Assembly: GCF_020177265.1 (NCBI RefSeq)
Contig: NZ_JAIVMC010000001.1
Span: 124,001 to 188,000 of the forward strand
From: Pseudooceanicola marinus
Lineage (GTDB): Bacteria; Pseudomonadota; Alphaproteobacteria; Rhodobacterales; Rhodobacteraceae
DNA length: 64,000 bases
Direction: 5' to 3'
Position numbers and translations under genes: made by a program. Below are positions 48,218 to 58,759 of the stretch, piece by piece. The notes under the pieces are model-generated. The model was not told the DNA's origin. It did no database searches and saw only the letters and a program-made list of their open reading frames with translations. Within the stretch, counting starts at the first letter, position 1, and each line of letters begins with the position of its first letter.

Positions 48218-50302
48218 TCATTCCGCGGCGATCTGGATCACTGGCTCCATCTCGGCGAAATCGGCCTCGCTGAGGTGGCACTTGATCTGGTGGTCTCCGA
48301 ACTGGCGCATCGGGGGCACTTCGCGCTCGCACAGCCCGCCGGGCACCTTGTCCTTCCAGCGGCAGCGGGTCTGGAACGGACAGCCCGGCGGCGGGTTCAC
48401 CGCCGAGGGAATGTCGCCCTCCAGCACCACGTGCTTCTTCCGGACCGAGGTGTCGGCAATGGGCACCGCCGACAACAGCGCCTCGGTGTAGGGGTGATAG
48501 GGCGGGGCAAAGACCTCTTCGGTGGTGCCCAGCTCGACCACGTGGCCCAGGTACATCACCATCACCCGGTCGCTGAGATAGCGCACGATGCTGAGGTCGT
48601 GCGAGATGAACAGAAGCGTGGTCTTCTGTTCGCGCTGGATCTCCATCAGCAGATCGGTGACGGCGGCCTGCACCGAGACGTCGAGGGCCGAGACCGGTTC
48701 GTCCGCCACCACGATGCGCGCATCCCCCGCAAAGGCCCGCGCGATTCCCACGCGCTGTTTCTGCCCGCCCGACAGCTGGCGCGGCATCCGGTCGGCGAAT
48801 TCACGCGGCAGTTTCACCAGGTCCAGCAGGGTCAGCATGCGCTCCCGCCGCTCGGTCTCATTGGCGCCCACGCCGAAGACCTCCAGAGCGCGCATGATCT
48901 GGCGGCCGACGGTCATCGAGGGGTTCAGCGTGTCGAAGGGGTTCTGGAACACCATCTGCACGTCGGCCACCGTCTTGGTGTCGCGCGCTTCGATAGGGGT
49001 GCCCTGGATCTCGCGGTTGTCCAGCAGGATGCGGCCCTCGGTCGCCGTTTCCAGCCCCATCAGGACCTTGGCAAAGGTCGACTTGCCGCAGCCACTCTCG
49101 CCGACGATGGCCAGGGTCTCGCTTTCGCGGGCCTCGAAGGTCAGGGTTTCGTTGGCCTTCACCACCTTCTTCTCGCCGCCCTTGAACAGGGCGGAGGCCG
49201 CGACCTCGTAGTACTTCTTCAGGTTCTCCATCTTCAGCACCGAACGGCCAACCTCGGCCTTCTGGTGCTGGGCGCCGACCTGCGGCGGCGCGTCCCAGTC
49301 GATCTCCTCCTGGCGCAGGCAGCGGGTCTCGTGACGCTCGTCGCCTTTGACCCGCTCCATGCGGATGTCCTGAGCATCACAGCGCCCCTCGACGAAATAG
49401 TCGCAGCGCGGGCCGAAGTTGCAGCCGGGCGGGCGTTCGTGGGGCAGAGGGAAGTTGCCGGGGATCGCCACCAGCGGCCGTTCCGTCTTCGACGCGCCGG
49501 GCAGCGGGATCGAGCGGAACAGCGCCTGGGTATAGGGGTGGCGCATCTGGTCGAAGACATCCTCGATGGATCCGCGCTCCACCGCCTCGCCGGAATACAT
49601 GACGCAGATCCGGTCGCAGGTCTCCAGCACCAGCCCGAGGTTGTGGGAGATGAACAGCATCGAGGTGCCGTATTTCTGGCCCAGATCCTTCACCAGCTCG
49701 ACGATGGCGGCCTCGACGGTCACGTCCAGCGCCGTGGTGGGCTCGTCGAGGATCAGCAGGGCGGGTTTCGACATCAGCGCCATGGCGATGACGATCCGCT
49801 GCTGCTGGCCGCCCGACAGCTGGTGCGGAAAGGCCTTCAGGATGCGTTCGGGATCGGGCAGCTTCACGTCCTCGATCACCTGAAGCGCCCGCGCCCGCGC
49901 TTCGCTCTCCGAGATTCCCTCATGGATCATCGGCACTTCCATCAGCTGCTTGCCGATGCGCATGGCGGGGTTCAGCGAGGCCATGGGCTCCTGGTAGATC
50001 ATCGCGATCTCATTGCCGCGCACGTGGCGCAGCTCGGCGTCCGACATCTCGGCCAGGTCGCGGCCCTTGAACTTGATCGAGCCGCCGACGACGCGGCCGT
50101 TCACGCCAAGGTCCTGCATGACGCCAAGCGCCACGGTGGATTTGCCGCAGCCCGACTCCCCAACCAGGCCCACGGCCTCGCCGGGGCGCACGGAGACGGA
50201 GAAATCCATCACCGCGGGGATCTCCCGCAGGCGGGTGAAGAAGGAGATCGACAGCCGGTCGATCTCCAGGATGGGTCCGTCATAGTCGGGCTTGTCGCTC
50301 AT
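48218..50302 (-). CDS. Peptide-type ABC transporter, two ATPase domains in one chain
   Basis: A 694-residue protein equivalent to a DppD-DppF fusion. The first half has Walker A GESGCGKST, signature QLSGGQQQRIVIAMAL, Walker [13 protein letters not shown] and the oligopeptide C-terminal cysteine region ERPPGCNFGPRCDYFVEGRC. The second half repeats the set: GESGCGKST, QLSGGQKQRVGIARAF, a Walker B in IVVADEPVSALD and NPPPGCPFQTRCRWKDK. So both ATPases and both cysteine regions are present in one polypeptide. ATG 50302 matches the family start. It is the last gene of the operon. Confidence 0.93.
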   Translation of the reverse strand: MSDKPDYDGPILEIDRLSISFFTRLREIPAVMDFSVSVRPGEAVGLVGESGCGKSTVALGVMQDLGVNGRVVGGSIKFKGRDLAEMSDAELRHVRGNEIAMIYQEPMASLNPAMRIGKQLMEVPMIHEGISESEARARALQVIEDVKLPDPERILKAFPHQLSGGQQQRIVIAMALMSKPALLILDEPTTALDVTVEAAIVELVKDLGQKYGTSMLFISHNLGLVLETCDRICVMYSGEAVERGSIEDVFDQMRHPYTQALFRSIPLPGASKTERPLVAIPGNFPLPHERPPGCNFGPRCDYFVEGRCDAQDIRMERVKGDERHETRCLRQEEIDWDAPPQVGAQHQKAEVGRSVLKMENLKKYYEVAASALFKGGEKKVVKANETLTFEARESETLAIVGESGCGKSTFAKVLMGLETATEGRILLDNREIQGTPIEARDTKTVADVQMVFQNPFDTLNPSMTVGRQIMRALEVFGVGANETERRERMLTLLDLVKLPREFADRMPRQLSGGQKQRVGIARAFAGDARIVVADEPVSALDVSVQAAVTDLLMEIQREQKTTLLFISHDLSIVRYLSDRVMVMYLGHVVELGTTEEVFAPPYHPYTEALLSAVPIADTSVRKKHVVLEGDIPSAVNPPPGCPFQTRCRWKDKVPGGLCEREVPPMRQFGDHQIKCHLSEADFAEMEPVIQIAAE

Positions 50303-50394
50303 GACACCTCTCCTCGGAAGGCGCCGCGCCTCCCATATTTCGTGGCCATAAATATCCCGGGGGTCCGGGGGCAGCGCCCCCGGCTTTGCCCCGA

Positions 50395-51591
50395 TTAGTC
50401 TTTCAGGCTTTCCTCGCGCAGCCCGTCGGCCAGCAGGTTCAGACCCAGCACCATCGACAGCAGCGCGACGGCCGGCACGATGGCGGGGTGGGGATAGATC
50501 GACAGCAGCTTGCGCCCTTGGTTGATCGTCGTCCCCCAGTCGGGGCTTTCGGGGGGCAGGCCCAGGCCGAAGAAGCCCAGGGTGCCCAGAAGGATGGTGG
50601 TGTAGCCGATGCGCAGGCAGAAATCGACGATCAGCGGCCCGCGCGTGTTGGGCAGGATCTCCCACAGCATGATGTACCACGCCCCTTCGCCCCGGGTCTG
50701 GGCGGCGGCCACGTAGTCGCGCGTCTTGATGTCCAGCGTCAGGCCCCGCACGATGCGGAAGACCGTCGGCGCATTGACGAAGACCACCGAGACGAAGACC
50801 ACCAGGATGCCCCCGGGGATGTTGAAGAGGTCAAGCCAGGGCGGCAGGAAGGCCACCCGCGTTTCCGGGTCCGAGATCAGCGACAGGTAGGCCCAGCCCA
50901 GCACGAAGATCAGCACCGCCAGCATCACGTTCCGCTTCGGCGGTTGCGTGCGGTAGCGCGAGTTGATCAGCACGGCGAGGAAGATGATCGGGAAGAGGAA
51001 CAGCACGATCGCCATGTAGCTGGGGATGCCCGTTTCCACCATTTCCGGCGTCACCAGCAGGTAGAACAGCAGGATGACGGGGAAGGCCAGGATCAGGTTC
51101 GCCAGGAAGGACAGCGCGCTGTCCAGCTTGCCGCCGAAATAGCCCGCCGGCAGGCCCAGCGTGATCCCCACCATGAAGGCAAACAGCGTGGCCAGCGGGG
51201 CGATGCGGATCACCACCCAGGCGCCGGCCACCATCCGCGAGAAGACATCGCGTGCCAGCGTATCGCCACCCAGCAGGTAATAGGCGAACTCGCCCTCGTC
51301 GGGACTGCGCAACGGCGTGCCGGGCGGTTCGTTCTTCATGCCCATGGCGGTGGACAGCGGATCATGGGTCATGATCATGTCGAAGACCCCCACGAACAGG
51401 GCCGTGTAGACCCAGAACATCACCAGGCCGAAGCCCACCATGCCGATGGTGTTGTCAAAGAGTTTGCCGTATAGCCCCAGCTTGCGCTTGTAGGCGATGG
51501 ACAGGGTGAAGGTCACGATCAGTGCCACCCAGACGGGGACGAAGCGGATCGCGAGTTGCAGGGCGATCTGGCCCCAGGACAAAGGTTCCAT
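50395..51591 (-). CDS. Peptide-type ABC transporter permease, DppC-like, extended
   Basis: A 398-residue permease with the core DppC helices and the EAA loop DYVAAAQTRGEGAWYIMLWE, plus additional hydrophobic segments in the middle that make it about 110 residues longer than the usual 280-300. The end contains LGFFGLGLPPESPDWGTTIN. The extra middle region (VETGIPSYMAIVLFLFPIIF onward) looks like two added membrane helices; this longer form occurs with fused-ATPase systems. It begins 13 bases after the partner permease stop. Confidence 0.9.
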   Translation of the reverse strand: MEPLSWGQIALQLAIRFVPVWVALIVTFTLSIAYKRKLGLYGKLFDNTIGMVGFGLVMFWVYTALFVGVFDMIMTHDPLSTAMGMKNEPPGTPLRSPDEGEFAYYLLGGDTLARDVFSRMVAGAWVVIRIAPLATLFAFMVGITLGLPAGYFGGKLDSALSFLANLILAFPVILLFYLLVTPEMVETGIPSYMAIVLFLFPIIFLAVLINSRYRTQPPKRNVMLAVLIFVLGWAYLSLISDPETRVAFLPPWLDLFNIPGGILVVFVSVVFVNAPTVFRIVRGLTLDIKTRDYVAAAQTRGEGAWYIMLWEILPNTRGPLIVDFCLRIGYTTILLGTLGFFGLGLPPESPDWGTTINQGRKLLSIYPHPAIVPAVALLSMVLGLNLLADGLREESLKD

Positions 51592-51604
51592 GTGCCGCGC
51601 CTCC

Positions 51605-52648
51605 TCAGGAAATCCGGATCCGGGGGTTCAGGTAGACATAGCCGATATCCGAGATCAGCTGCGTCACCAGGACCACCAGCACCGAGACGACCGAAATGCC
51701 CAGCAGAAGGTCGATGTCATTGTTGCCCGCCGCCTGCACCAGCGCCCAGCCCAGCCCCTTGTAGTTGAACAGCGTCTCGACGACGACGACCCCGTTCAGC
51801 AGCCAGGGGAACTGCAGCATGATGACGGTGAAGGGCGCGATCAGCGCATTGCGCAGGGCGTGTTTCAGCACGATGTTGCGGAAACTCACGCCCTTCAGCC
51901 GCGCAGTGCGGATGTACTGCGCGGTCATCACCTCGGCCATGCTCGCCCGGGTCATCCGCGCGATATAGCCCATGCCGTAAAGCGAGATGGTCAGCACCGG
52001 CAGGAAGAAATTCTCGAAGGTGGCGTTGTCCATCGCCGAGGTCGCCGTGCCCTTGAACCATTTCAGCCCCACGGCAGAGGAGGCGAAGACCGCGATCAGG
52101 ATCACGCCGGAGACATATTCCGGCGTCGCCGTGGTGGCGATGGAAACGGTGGACAGGGTGCGGTCGGTCTTCGATCCCTCGCGCATGCCGGCCAGCACGC
52201 CGATGATCAGCGCCGCTGGCACCATCAGCAGCATCACCCAGAGCATCAGCTTGCCGGTCATCCACAGCCGCACCGCCACGATGTTGGACACGTCGTCGCG
52301 GAAGACCCGGCTTTCGCCCCAGTAGCCCTGCAGGATGCCGCAGCGCGCGGGGGCCGTCTCGGCCGTCAGGTCCCCCGTGATGCAGCGCCCGGTGACGCGC
52401 TCGCCCCGGTCGTTCGTCCAGCCCGGCACCACGCCCAGCCATTCACCGTAGCGCACCAGCGTCGGCTGGTTGAAGCCGTTGTTCTCCAGCCAGCCCGCGA
52501 CCTCCTCGTCGGACATCCGGGCGTTGCCTTCGTACTTGGCGATCTTTTCCAGGTTGGGCGGAAGGTTGGTCAGGAAGAAGACGATGAAACTGAGGCAGAG
52601 CGCCGTCAGGATCATCACCCCGATCCGTCGCAGGAGGAAGAGAAGCAT
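51605..52648 (-). CDS. Peptide-type ABC transporter permease, DppB-like
   Basis: A 347-residue permease with the N-terminus MLLFLLRRIGVMILTALCLS, about six membrane segments and the EAA loop YIRTARLKGVSFRNIVLKHA. A polar stretch after the first helix (residues about 35-105) is larger than usual and includes two cysteines (RCITGDL and RCGILQG) that may lie in the periplasm. It is the second gene of the operon. Confidence 0.92.
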   Translation of the reverse strand: MLLFLLRRIGVMILTALCLSFIVFFLTNLPPNLEKIAKYEGNARMSDEEVAGWLENNGFNQPTLVRYGEWLGVVPGWTNDRGERVTGRCITGDLTAETAPARCGILQGYWGESRVFRDDVSNIVAVRLWMTGKLMLWVMLLMVPAALIIGVLAGMREGSKTDRTLSTVSIATTATPEYVSGVILIAVFASSAVGLKWFKGTATSAMDNATFENFFLPVLTISLYGMGYIARMTRASMAEVMTAQYIRTARLKGVSFRNIVLKHALRNALIAPFTVIMLQFPWLLNGVVVVETLFNYKGLGWALVQAAGNNDIDLLLGISVVSVLVVLVTQLISDIGYVYLNPRIRIS

Positions 52649-52716
52649 GGAATGTCCCTGTCAGTGGCGTCCGGGTGGGCCCGGCTTGTCGTTCTTGGCG
52701 GCCGCAGGAAGTGAAA

Positions 52717-52747
52717 GGGGCCATGGCCTGTCTTGCGCCATGGCCCC
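52717..52747 (-). terminator. Intra-operon stem-loop after the binding-protein gene
   Basis: GGGGCCATGGC (52717-52727) and GCCATGGCCCC (52737-52747) are perfect 11-base arms around a 9-base loop, between the binding-protein stop and the DppB-like start. As in the first peptide ABC operon it probably raises binding-protein mRNA relative to the rest. Confidence 0.75.
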
Positions 52748-52761
52748 GGTCTGATCGCGGA

Positions 52762-54402
52762 TCAGGTGTCGAGCCACCACTTGTAGTGATGCATCTCGAA
52801 GGTCGGGTGCTGGCCCGCATCCATCACGTAGTCCTTGGCGTGACGGAACAGCGAACGCCAGTAGGGCTGCACCATGACACCGTCATCCAGCATGATGGTT
52901 TCCAGCTGGGCCATGACCTCGCGGCGGCTATCGGCGTCGGAGATCGACAGCGCCTGTTCCAGCAGGCTGTCGAACTCGGGGTTAGCCATCGCCGTCTCGT
53001 TCCAGGAGGCGCCGGACTTGTAGGCCAGGGCCAGGACCTGCACGCCCAGGGGGCGCATGTTCCACTCGGTCGCGGAGAAGGGATAGACCAGCCAGTCGTT
53101 CCAGAAGGTCGAGCCGGGCAGGATCTCGCGGCTGATGTTGATGCCGGCGTCGCGCATCTGCGCGGCCACGGCATCACAGGTTTCCGACTGCCACTGGTCA
53201 TCGATCGAGATCAGCGTGAACTCGGTGTCGGCCATCCCGAGTTCTTCCAGCTTGGCCATTGCGGCGGCGGGGTCGGTGGGGATGCCCGGCACCTCGGCAT
53301 ATTCGGGGTGGATCGGGCAGACGTGGTGGTTTTCCGCCACGGTGCCGTACCCGGCGTAGCCGAGCTCCAGGATCACCTCGTTGTCGACCGCCTGGATCAG
53401 CGCCTTACGGACCTCCGGGTCGGTGTAGGGTTCCTGGCCCTGGTTGAACCGCACGGCGATGGTCGCGGCAGTGACGGCCTCGGACTTCTTCCAGCCCATG
53501 GCGTCCAGCACCTCGATGAACTCGCCGGTCGACTGGTAGGTCATGTCGATCTCGTCGCTGTCGGCGGCGGCGACCCAGCTGGCCATGTCGGTGCCGAAGT
53601 CGATGAACTCGATCCGGTCGAGGTAGGCGCCTTCACCCCACCAGTCGTGCTCGGTGTTCTTCACCAGCACCTGGGTCACCCCGACCTCGTTGGTTTCGGG
53701 CAGGTAGGGGCCGGTGCCGATCGGGTTCTCCGCCGGATCCTCGCCGGCGTAGGACGGGTGCACCACGGCGGCCGGATAGTCGGCGAAGCCGGGAATGATG
53801 GTGATGTCGGGGGAGGCGCAGACCAGTTTCACGGTCAGATCGTCCACCACGGTCACCGCGCCCTCGCGCGCCATGCCGCTGTCGCTGTCGATCAGCGAGG
53901 ACATGCGCGAGGCCATGGAGTTGCCTTCGACGCCCTGTTCGCACCAGCGGTTGATGTTGAACACCACGTCCTCGGCGGTGAAGGGATCGCCGTTGTTCCA
54001 GGTCACGCCGGGGCGGACGTGCAGGGTGTATTCGGTCGCGTCCTCGTTCACGTCCCAGCTTTCGATCAGCATGCCCTTGAAGGTGCCGTCGTTCTGGTAC
54101 TCGACCAGGTATTCCAGCCAGCCGCGGGCGAAGTTCGCCATCTGCGACCAGTCGAAATTGCGCGGATCCTTCAGCGCCTTGGTCTCCATCTGCACGCGCA
54201 GGGTGCCGCCGGACTTGGGCGTGGCCTGGGCCATCGCCGGACGGTCCAGCCCGCCAAGCGCGTAGATGCCCGCCGAGGCGACGCCAAGCGCGGAGGTGCG
54301 GGCCATGAATTCGCGGCGGCTGAGCTTGCCGGCCTTGAATTCATCCGCGTACATGCGGGCCGCGGGGTGAATGCGGCCCTGCGGCGTGTCGTGATGCGTC
54401 AT
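52762..54402 (-). CDS. Peptide-type ABC transporter substrate-binding protein (family 5)
   Basis: A 546-residue binding protein. The N-terminus carries a Tat-type signal ([20 protein letters not shown]) about 30 residues in, so it may be exported folded. The mature part fits SBP family 5: [20 protein letters not shown]-like start, [20 protein letters not shown], and a long C-terminal lobe. ATG 54402 matches the family start; a frame upstream to 54426 is less likely. First gene of the operon; the AraC regulator gene lies upstream on the same strand. Confidence 0.92.
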   Translation of the reverse strand: MTHHDTPQGRIHPAARMYADEFKAGKLSRREFMARTSALGVASAGIYALGGLDRPAMAQATPKSGGTLRVQMETKALKDPRNFDWSQMANFARGWLEYLVEYQNDGTFKGMLIESWDVNEDATEYTLHVRPGVTWNNGDPFTAEDVVFNINRWCEQGVEGNSMASRMSSLIDSDSGMAREGAVTVVDDLTVKLVCASPDITIIPGFADYPAAVVHPSYAGEDPAENPIGTGPYLPETNEVGVTQVLVKNTEHDWWGEGAYLDRIEFIDFGTDMASWVAAADSDEIDMTYQSTGEFIEVLDAMGWKKSEAVTAATIAVRFNQGQEPYTDPEVRKALIQAVDNEVILELGYAGYGTVAENHHVCPIHPEYAEVPGIPTDPAAAMAKLEELGMADTEFTLISIDDQWQSETCDAVAAQMRDAGINISREILPGSTFWNDWLVYPFSATEWNMRPLGVQVLALAYKSGASWNETAMANPEFDSLLEQALSISDADSRREVMAQLETIMLDDGVMVQPYWRSLFRHAKDYVMDAGQHPTFEMHHYKWWLDT

Positions 54403-54744
54403 GTCGTTCTCCCTGTGACGTTCCATCCCCGGCGCAGCGAGCGGTCTCTGCCCGGATGCCGAAGACGAAGGTATCGGCCCGTCTGCTGACCCTCGCCGGG
54501 TGCGGACCTTGTTGTGAGGGGTATTCCCGCAGGAAAAGACCCGCCCGTCAATTCATGTCTCCGCCTTTTCATAGGTCAAAAACGACATGCCTTCCATCTG
54601 AAAGCGACACCGTCGCGTCTGTTTTAGCGGCATTCGTCGGCGGATGTTTCTAGGCAAATATCTGATCTTGAATGCAAAAATATGACGCAGCGGCGCCGGA
54701 TGCCGATCCGGGCGGGCGACGTAGGGGCACCTTGCGGGGGCGCG
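54403..54744. other. Gene-free regulatory stretch between ABC operon and AraC gene
   Basis: It contains the promoter of the second peptide ABC operon. Two AACGACA/AGCGACA-type words 22 bases apart (CGACA at 54583 and 54605) could be AraC direct-repeat sites. AT-rich sequence follows at 54650-54685. No gene is seen. Confidence 0.45.
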
Positions 54745-55539
54745 TCAGCGGCGGCGGCGCAGCGCGGTCGGCGTTTTGCCGGTATGTTTCTGGATGAACC
54801 TGGTGAAATAGGCGGCAGAGGAGAAGCCCAGCATCTCGGAGATCAGGCCGATGGGCAGGCTGCCGTCCTGCAACAGGCCCCGAGCCTCGTGCAGGGTGCG
54901 GCCGGTCAGAATTTCCGCCGCCGTGATCCCGGCGGTCTGGCGCAGGGTGCGGGTCAGGTGGGTGGGCGTGACGCCCAGCGTGGCGGCGAAATCCGCCATC
55001 GACTGGCTGGAGCGAAAGTCGCGTTCAACCAGCGCGCAGAACGCGGCGGCCAGCCGGTCGGCGGCCTTGCCCGCGCCCACGGGGGCCGGCTCGGAGGCCA
55101 GCAGGCGGCGCAGCCAAACCGACAGCAGCCCGGCATGGGCCTGCAGCGCCTCGGCGCCGTAGGGGCGGTGGGTGGCCTGCTCGCGCTGCATGGCGTCGAT
55201 GATCGCGATCAGCTCGGCCTGGGCCATGCTTTCGCGGACGCGCAGCTGCACCGGATCGCCGGGCAGCACCAGCCCCGCGTCGGCGGGGATCTGGACGACC
55301 TGACCGTAACTCTGCTTGCCGATGTCCAGCATCATCAGCGTGCCGGCCGGCACGAAGAGGACGGTGTTCATCGTCAGTCCGCGCCGCCGGCCCAGCACGA
55401 TGGTGCGCCCCTGGCCCTTAGACAGGAAGAGGAACAGGTGTGTGCTGCGCGCGTGCGGCAGGGTCAGCCGCCAGTCCTCATGGCCGGACAGCTGTGAAAG
55501 GGTCTGACTTCTGACCGTTGGAGGCGTGTAATCAGCCAA
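54745..55539 (-). CDS. AraC-family transcriptional regulator
   Basis: A 264-residue regulator. The two C-terminal HTH motifs are SMADFAATLGVTPTHLTRTL (with the adjoining TAGITAAEILTGRTLHEARG) and PIGLISEMLGFSSAAYFTRF followed by IQKHTGKTPTALRRRR. The N-terminal half (GHEDWRLTLPHARSTHLFLF through VPAGTLMMLDIG) fits a cupin-type AraC sensing domain. It is directly upstream of the peptide ABC operon in the same direction and is its probable regulator. Confidence 0.9.
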   Translation of the reverse strand: MADYTPPTVRSQTLSQLSGHEDWRLTLPHARSTHLFLFLSKGQGRTIVLGRRRGLTMNTVLFVPAGTLMMLDIGKQSYGQVVQIPADAGLVLPGDPVQLRVRESMAQAELIAIIDAMQREQATHRPYGAEALQAHAGLLSVWLRRLLASEPAPVGAGKAADRLAAAFCALVERDFRSSQSMADFAATLGVTPTHLTRTLRQTAGITAAEILTGRTLHEARGLLQDGSLPIGLISEMLGFSSAAYFTRFIQKHTGKTPTALRRRR

Positions 55540-55616
55540 TGGCGAATAGCGTTCTGGTATGTGTCCCGAGTGTCCCTAGACGGGAATAGAACGGTTCAGT
55601 CGGGATAAGTAAAGCA

Positions 55617-56489
55617 TCACGGAAGCGTGAGCTGCTGCCAGTCCCGCATGCGGGCGCGAAACCAGGTCCGCTGCCGCTTCGCGTATCTACGGGTTCCGAT
55701 AATGGCGCGCTCCCGGGCCTCGTCCAGTGAAATATCGCCCTGGAGGTGGGCAATCAGCTCGGGCCCCCCGATCGCCTTGGACGAGGGCAGGGCAGGGTCC
55801 CAGCCCTCCAGGTTGGCGCGCGCCTCCTCCAGGGCACCTGCCTCCATCATCAGGTCGAAACGGCGCTCGATTCGCGGCGTCAGCCAGTCCTTCGGCGCCT
55901 CCAGCACCAGCCGCGTGGCCTGCTCGGACGGCAGAAGGGGCGCCGGTGTATCGTCCTGCCAGGCAGCCAGGCCGCGGCCCGTCGCGCGCAGCACCTCCCA
56001 GGCGCGCTGCACCCGGGCGGGGTTGGCCAGGTCGACGCGCGCGGCGCTCTGCCGGTCCAGATCCGCGATCATCGCGGGCAGGTCGGCCTCGCGCAGGGCG
56101 TTGCCCTCGGCACGGATTGCCTCGGGGATCGGCGGGATCTCTACCAGCCCCTCGGTCAGGGCGCGGAAGTAGAGGCCGGTGCCGCCGACGATGATCAGCC
56201 GCTCCGGTCCCTCCAGCAGCTCCGCCACCTCGCGCAGCCAGGCGCCGGTGGAGTAGGGGGCGAGGCGCCCGACATGGCCGAACAGGCGGTGCGGCAGGCT
56301 GGCCTCTTCCTGGGGCGAGGGGCGGGCCGACAGCAGGCGCCAGTTGGCGTAGACCTGCAGCGCATCGGCATTGACGATCACCCCGCCGTCGCGCGCCGCG
56401 ATCTCCATCGCCAGGGCCGATTTGCCCGAGGCCGTGGGCCCGGCGATGAGCACATGGCGGGCACTATCCGTCACCGGCGCCTGTCTCAT
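55617..56489 (-). CDS. miaA: tRNA dimethylallyltransferase
   Basis: A 290-residue enzyme that adds a dimethylallyl group to A37 of tRNAs reading UNN codons. The P-loop is [38 protein letters not shown] is the substrate motif with the catalytic Asp/Thr region; [20 protein letters not shown] and [13 protein letters not shown] are also characteristic. ATG 56489 ([13 protein letters not shown]) matches the family start. It is divergent from pyrH with 110 bases between. Confidence 0.96.
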   Translation of the reverse strand: MRQAPVTDSARHVLIAGPTASGKSALAMEIAARDGGVIVNADALQVYANWRLLSARPSPQEEASLPHRLFGHVGRLAPYSTGAWLREVAELLEGPERLIIVGGTGLYFRALTEGLVEIPPIPEAIRAEGNALREADLPAMIADLDRQSAARVDLANPARVQRAWEVLRATGRGLAAWQDDTPAPLLPSEQATRLVLEAPKDWLTPRIERRFDLMMEAGALEEARANLEGWDPALPSSKAIGGPELIAHLQGDISLDEARERAIIGTRRYAKRQRTWFRARMRDWQQLTLP

Positions 56490-56599
56490 CCGCGTCCCCT
56501 TGCCAAGCCTGCCTGTTGTCCCAATTCGCGCATTGAACCCGCCCGCCTTTTCCGACATTTTGCGCGCGATCCTAGTCCCCCGCCGTGAAGGAGCGCAAC

Positions 56600-57331
56600 A
56601 TGGCCGAAACCGCTCAGGAGCCCAGCTACAAGCGGGTGTTGCTGAAGATCTCGGGGGAGGCCCTGATGGGGCCCCGAGGCTTCGGCCTGCATCCGCCGAC
56701 GGTGGAACGTATCGCCGAAGAGGTCAAAAGCGTTCATGACATGGGTGTCGAGATCTGCATGGTCATCGGCGGCGGCAACATCTTCCGCGGTCTGGCCGGC
56801 AGCGCCCAGGGGATGGAACGCACCACGGCCGACTACATGGGCATGCTGGCCACGGTGATGAACGCCCTGGCGATGCAAAGCTCGCTGGAGGGTCTGGGCG
56901 TCTACACCCGGGTCATCAGCGCCATCACCATGAACGAGGTGGCCGAACCCTACATCCGCCGCCGCGCCGTGCGTCACCTGGAGAAGAAGCGGGTCTGCAT
57001 CTTCGCCGGCGGCACCGGCAACCCCTATTTCACCACCGACACCGCCGCCACGCTGCGCGCCAACGAGATGAACTGCGAAGCCATCTTCATGGGCAAGAAC
57101 GGGGTCGACGGGGTCTATGACAGCGATCCCAAGACCAACCCGGACGCCAAGCGGTTCGAGCATGTCACCTACGACGAGGTGCTGCAGAAGCATCTGAAGG
57201 TCATGGACGCCTCGGCCATTGCCCTGGCGCGCGACAACCACAAGCCGATCATCGTCTTCCCGCTGGACGAACCCAACGGGTTCAAGGGCGTCCTGGAAGG
57301 CAAGGGCACCTACACCGTGGTCCGCGACTAA
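56600..57331 (+). CDS. pyrH: UMP kinase
   Basis: A 243-residue kinase that phosphorylates UMP to [63 protein letters not shown] and [16 protein letters not shown] cover the amino-acid-kinase fold. ATG 56600 follows AAGGAG. In most related genomes frr follows directly; here an aldo/keto reductase gene and 345 bases of gene-free DNA intervene. Confidence 0.98.
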   Translation: MAETAQEPSYKRVLLKISGEALMGPRGFGLHPPTVERIAEEVKSVHDMGVEICMVIGGGNIFRGLAGSAQGMERTTADYMGMLATVMNALAMQSSLEGLGVYTRVISAITMNEVAEPYIRRRAVRHLEKKRVCIFAGGTGNPYFTTDTAATLRANEMNCEAIFMGKNGVDGVYDSDPKTNPDAKRFEHVTYDEVLQKHLKVMDASAIALARDNHKPIIVFPLDEPNGFKGVLEGKGTYTVVRD

Positions 57332-57676
57332 ACACGCGACCTTTACAGGTCAGACCTTCGGTTCAAAGACACTGGTCGCCCCACGGGCGGCCCTTCGTGC
57401 TATGATGGCAGCGTGGCCGAACGCGCCGAAGGTCATTCATGTATCCTGCTCATGAGTACCTTGATCTTTCCGGCGGTTTTCTTGTGGCATGTCCCGTCCT
57501 AGATCTTTGGGCAAGGAACAGGCGCATGCCGTGCTCTGCTGCCAGAGCCAAGGCGCGCCTGCCCGACGACAGGACCAACGCCGCCCTCGTCGCGCCCTTG
57601 CGGCAGACGTCGGCCCGCGGTGTCTGATCCGGGACATGATGCGGCTCGCAGAGCCCGAAAAGGAAAGGCAAATCTG
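57332..57676. other. Gene-free stretch between pyrH and the reductase gene
   Basis: No credible gene or clear terminator is seen. The stretch must contain the promoter or read-through path to the inserted aldo/keto reductase gene. Confidence 0.4.
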
Positions 57677-58540
57677 ATGATCTTGCAAGAAACCTCCACC
57701 CTGCCGAACGGCGTCGAAATCCCCAAGCTGGCGCTTGGCACCTGGATGATCGAGGACGATGTCGTCGCCGATGCGGTCAAGACCGCGATCGACCTGGGCT
57801 ACCGCCACATCGACACCGCCCAGGCCTACGGCAACGAACGCGGCGTCGGTGAAGGCATCCGCAACAGCGGCGTGCCGCGCGACCAGATCTTCCTGCAGAC
57901 GAAACTGGCCGCCGAAGCCAAGGATTACGAAACCGCCAAGGAAGCCATCCAGGGCTCTCTGGACACCCTGGGCGTGGACTACATCGACCTGATGATCATC
58001 CACAGCCCGCAGCCCTGGGAAAACTTTGCCGGCGATGATCGCTTCTTCGAAGGCAACCTGGCGGCCTGGAAGGCGCTGGAAGAGTTCTACGAGGCCGGCA
58101 AGATCCGCGCCCTCGGCGTGTCGAACTTCGAGAAGGAAGACCTCGACAACCTGCTGGAGAACACTTCGGTCAAGCCGATGATCAACCAGGTGCTCTGCCA
58201 CGTGTCGAACACCCCGTTCGAGCTGATCGACTACTGCAAGTCCAAGGGCCTGCTGGTCGAGGCCTATTCGCCCATCGGGCACGGCAAGATCCTCGACAAT
58301 GCCGAGATCAAGGCGATGGCCGAGAAATACGGCGTGACCGTCGCCCAGCTCTGCATCCGCTACGTGCTGCAGCTGGACGTGCTGGCCCTGCCGAAGACCG
58401 CGACCCCGGCGCACATGAAATCCAACGCCGAGCTGGACTTCGTCATCTCCGACGAGGACATGGACGCGCTGAAGAACATCGAGCCGATCAAGGACTACGG
58501 CGACGCCAGCGTCTTCCCCGTCTACGGCGGCAAGATGTAA
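57677..58540 (+). CDS. Aldo/keto reductase
   Basis: A 287-residue NADPH-dependent reductase with the full catalytic tetrad visible: Asp and Tyr in IDTAQAYGNERGVGEGIRNS, Lys in FLQTKLAAEA, His in IIHSPQPWENF. LGVSNFEKEDLDNLLE and the C-terminal cofactor segment VLALPKTATPAHMKSNAEL also match. These enzymes reduce aldehydes, ketones or 2,5-diketogluconate. ATG 57677 is preceded by GGAAAGG. Its position between pyrH and frr looks like an insertion into a conserved core cluster. A hairpin lies about 35-80 bases after the stop. Confidence 0.93.
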   Translation: MILQETSTLPNGVEIPKLALGTWMIEDDVVADAVKTAIDLGYRHIDTAQAYGNERGVGEGIRNSGVPRDQIFLQTKLAAEAKDYETAKEAIQGSLDTLGVDYIDLMIIHSPQPWENFAGDDRFFEGNLAAWKALEEFYEAGKIRALGVSNFEKEDLDNLLENTSVKPMINQVLCHVSNTPFELIDYCKSKGLLVEAYSPIGHGKILDNAEIKAMAEKYGVTVAQLCIRYVLQLDVLALPKTATPAHMKSNAELDFVISDEDMDALKNIEPIKDYGDASVFPVYGGKM

Positions 58541-58575
58541 GCGAGCCGGGCAAGCCGGTCCCTGCGGGGGCCGGA

Positions 58576-58623
58576 AAGCCGGATCAGGGGCGCATCGCGG
58601 GCCAGAGCCTGCGGTGCGCCCTT
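58576..58623 (+). terminator. Stem-loop after the aldo/keto reductase
   Basis: GGGGCGCATCGCGGG pairs imperfectly with CCTGCGGTGCGCCCTTT around CCAGAG, followed by a short T-rich run. It would isolate the inserted reductase gene from frr. Confidence 0.7.
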
Positions 58624-58759
58624 TGTCGTCGGGGCAGGGGGCGAATGCCGCGTCGAAAGCGGCGGCTTGCCGGGCATCTGTCGCAAATCACTATACATCC
58701 CGGGCCCGAAGACTTAGAAGGCTGCGGAAAGAAGAACCAGCTCAGCGGGCAAAATCACC

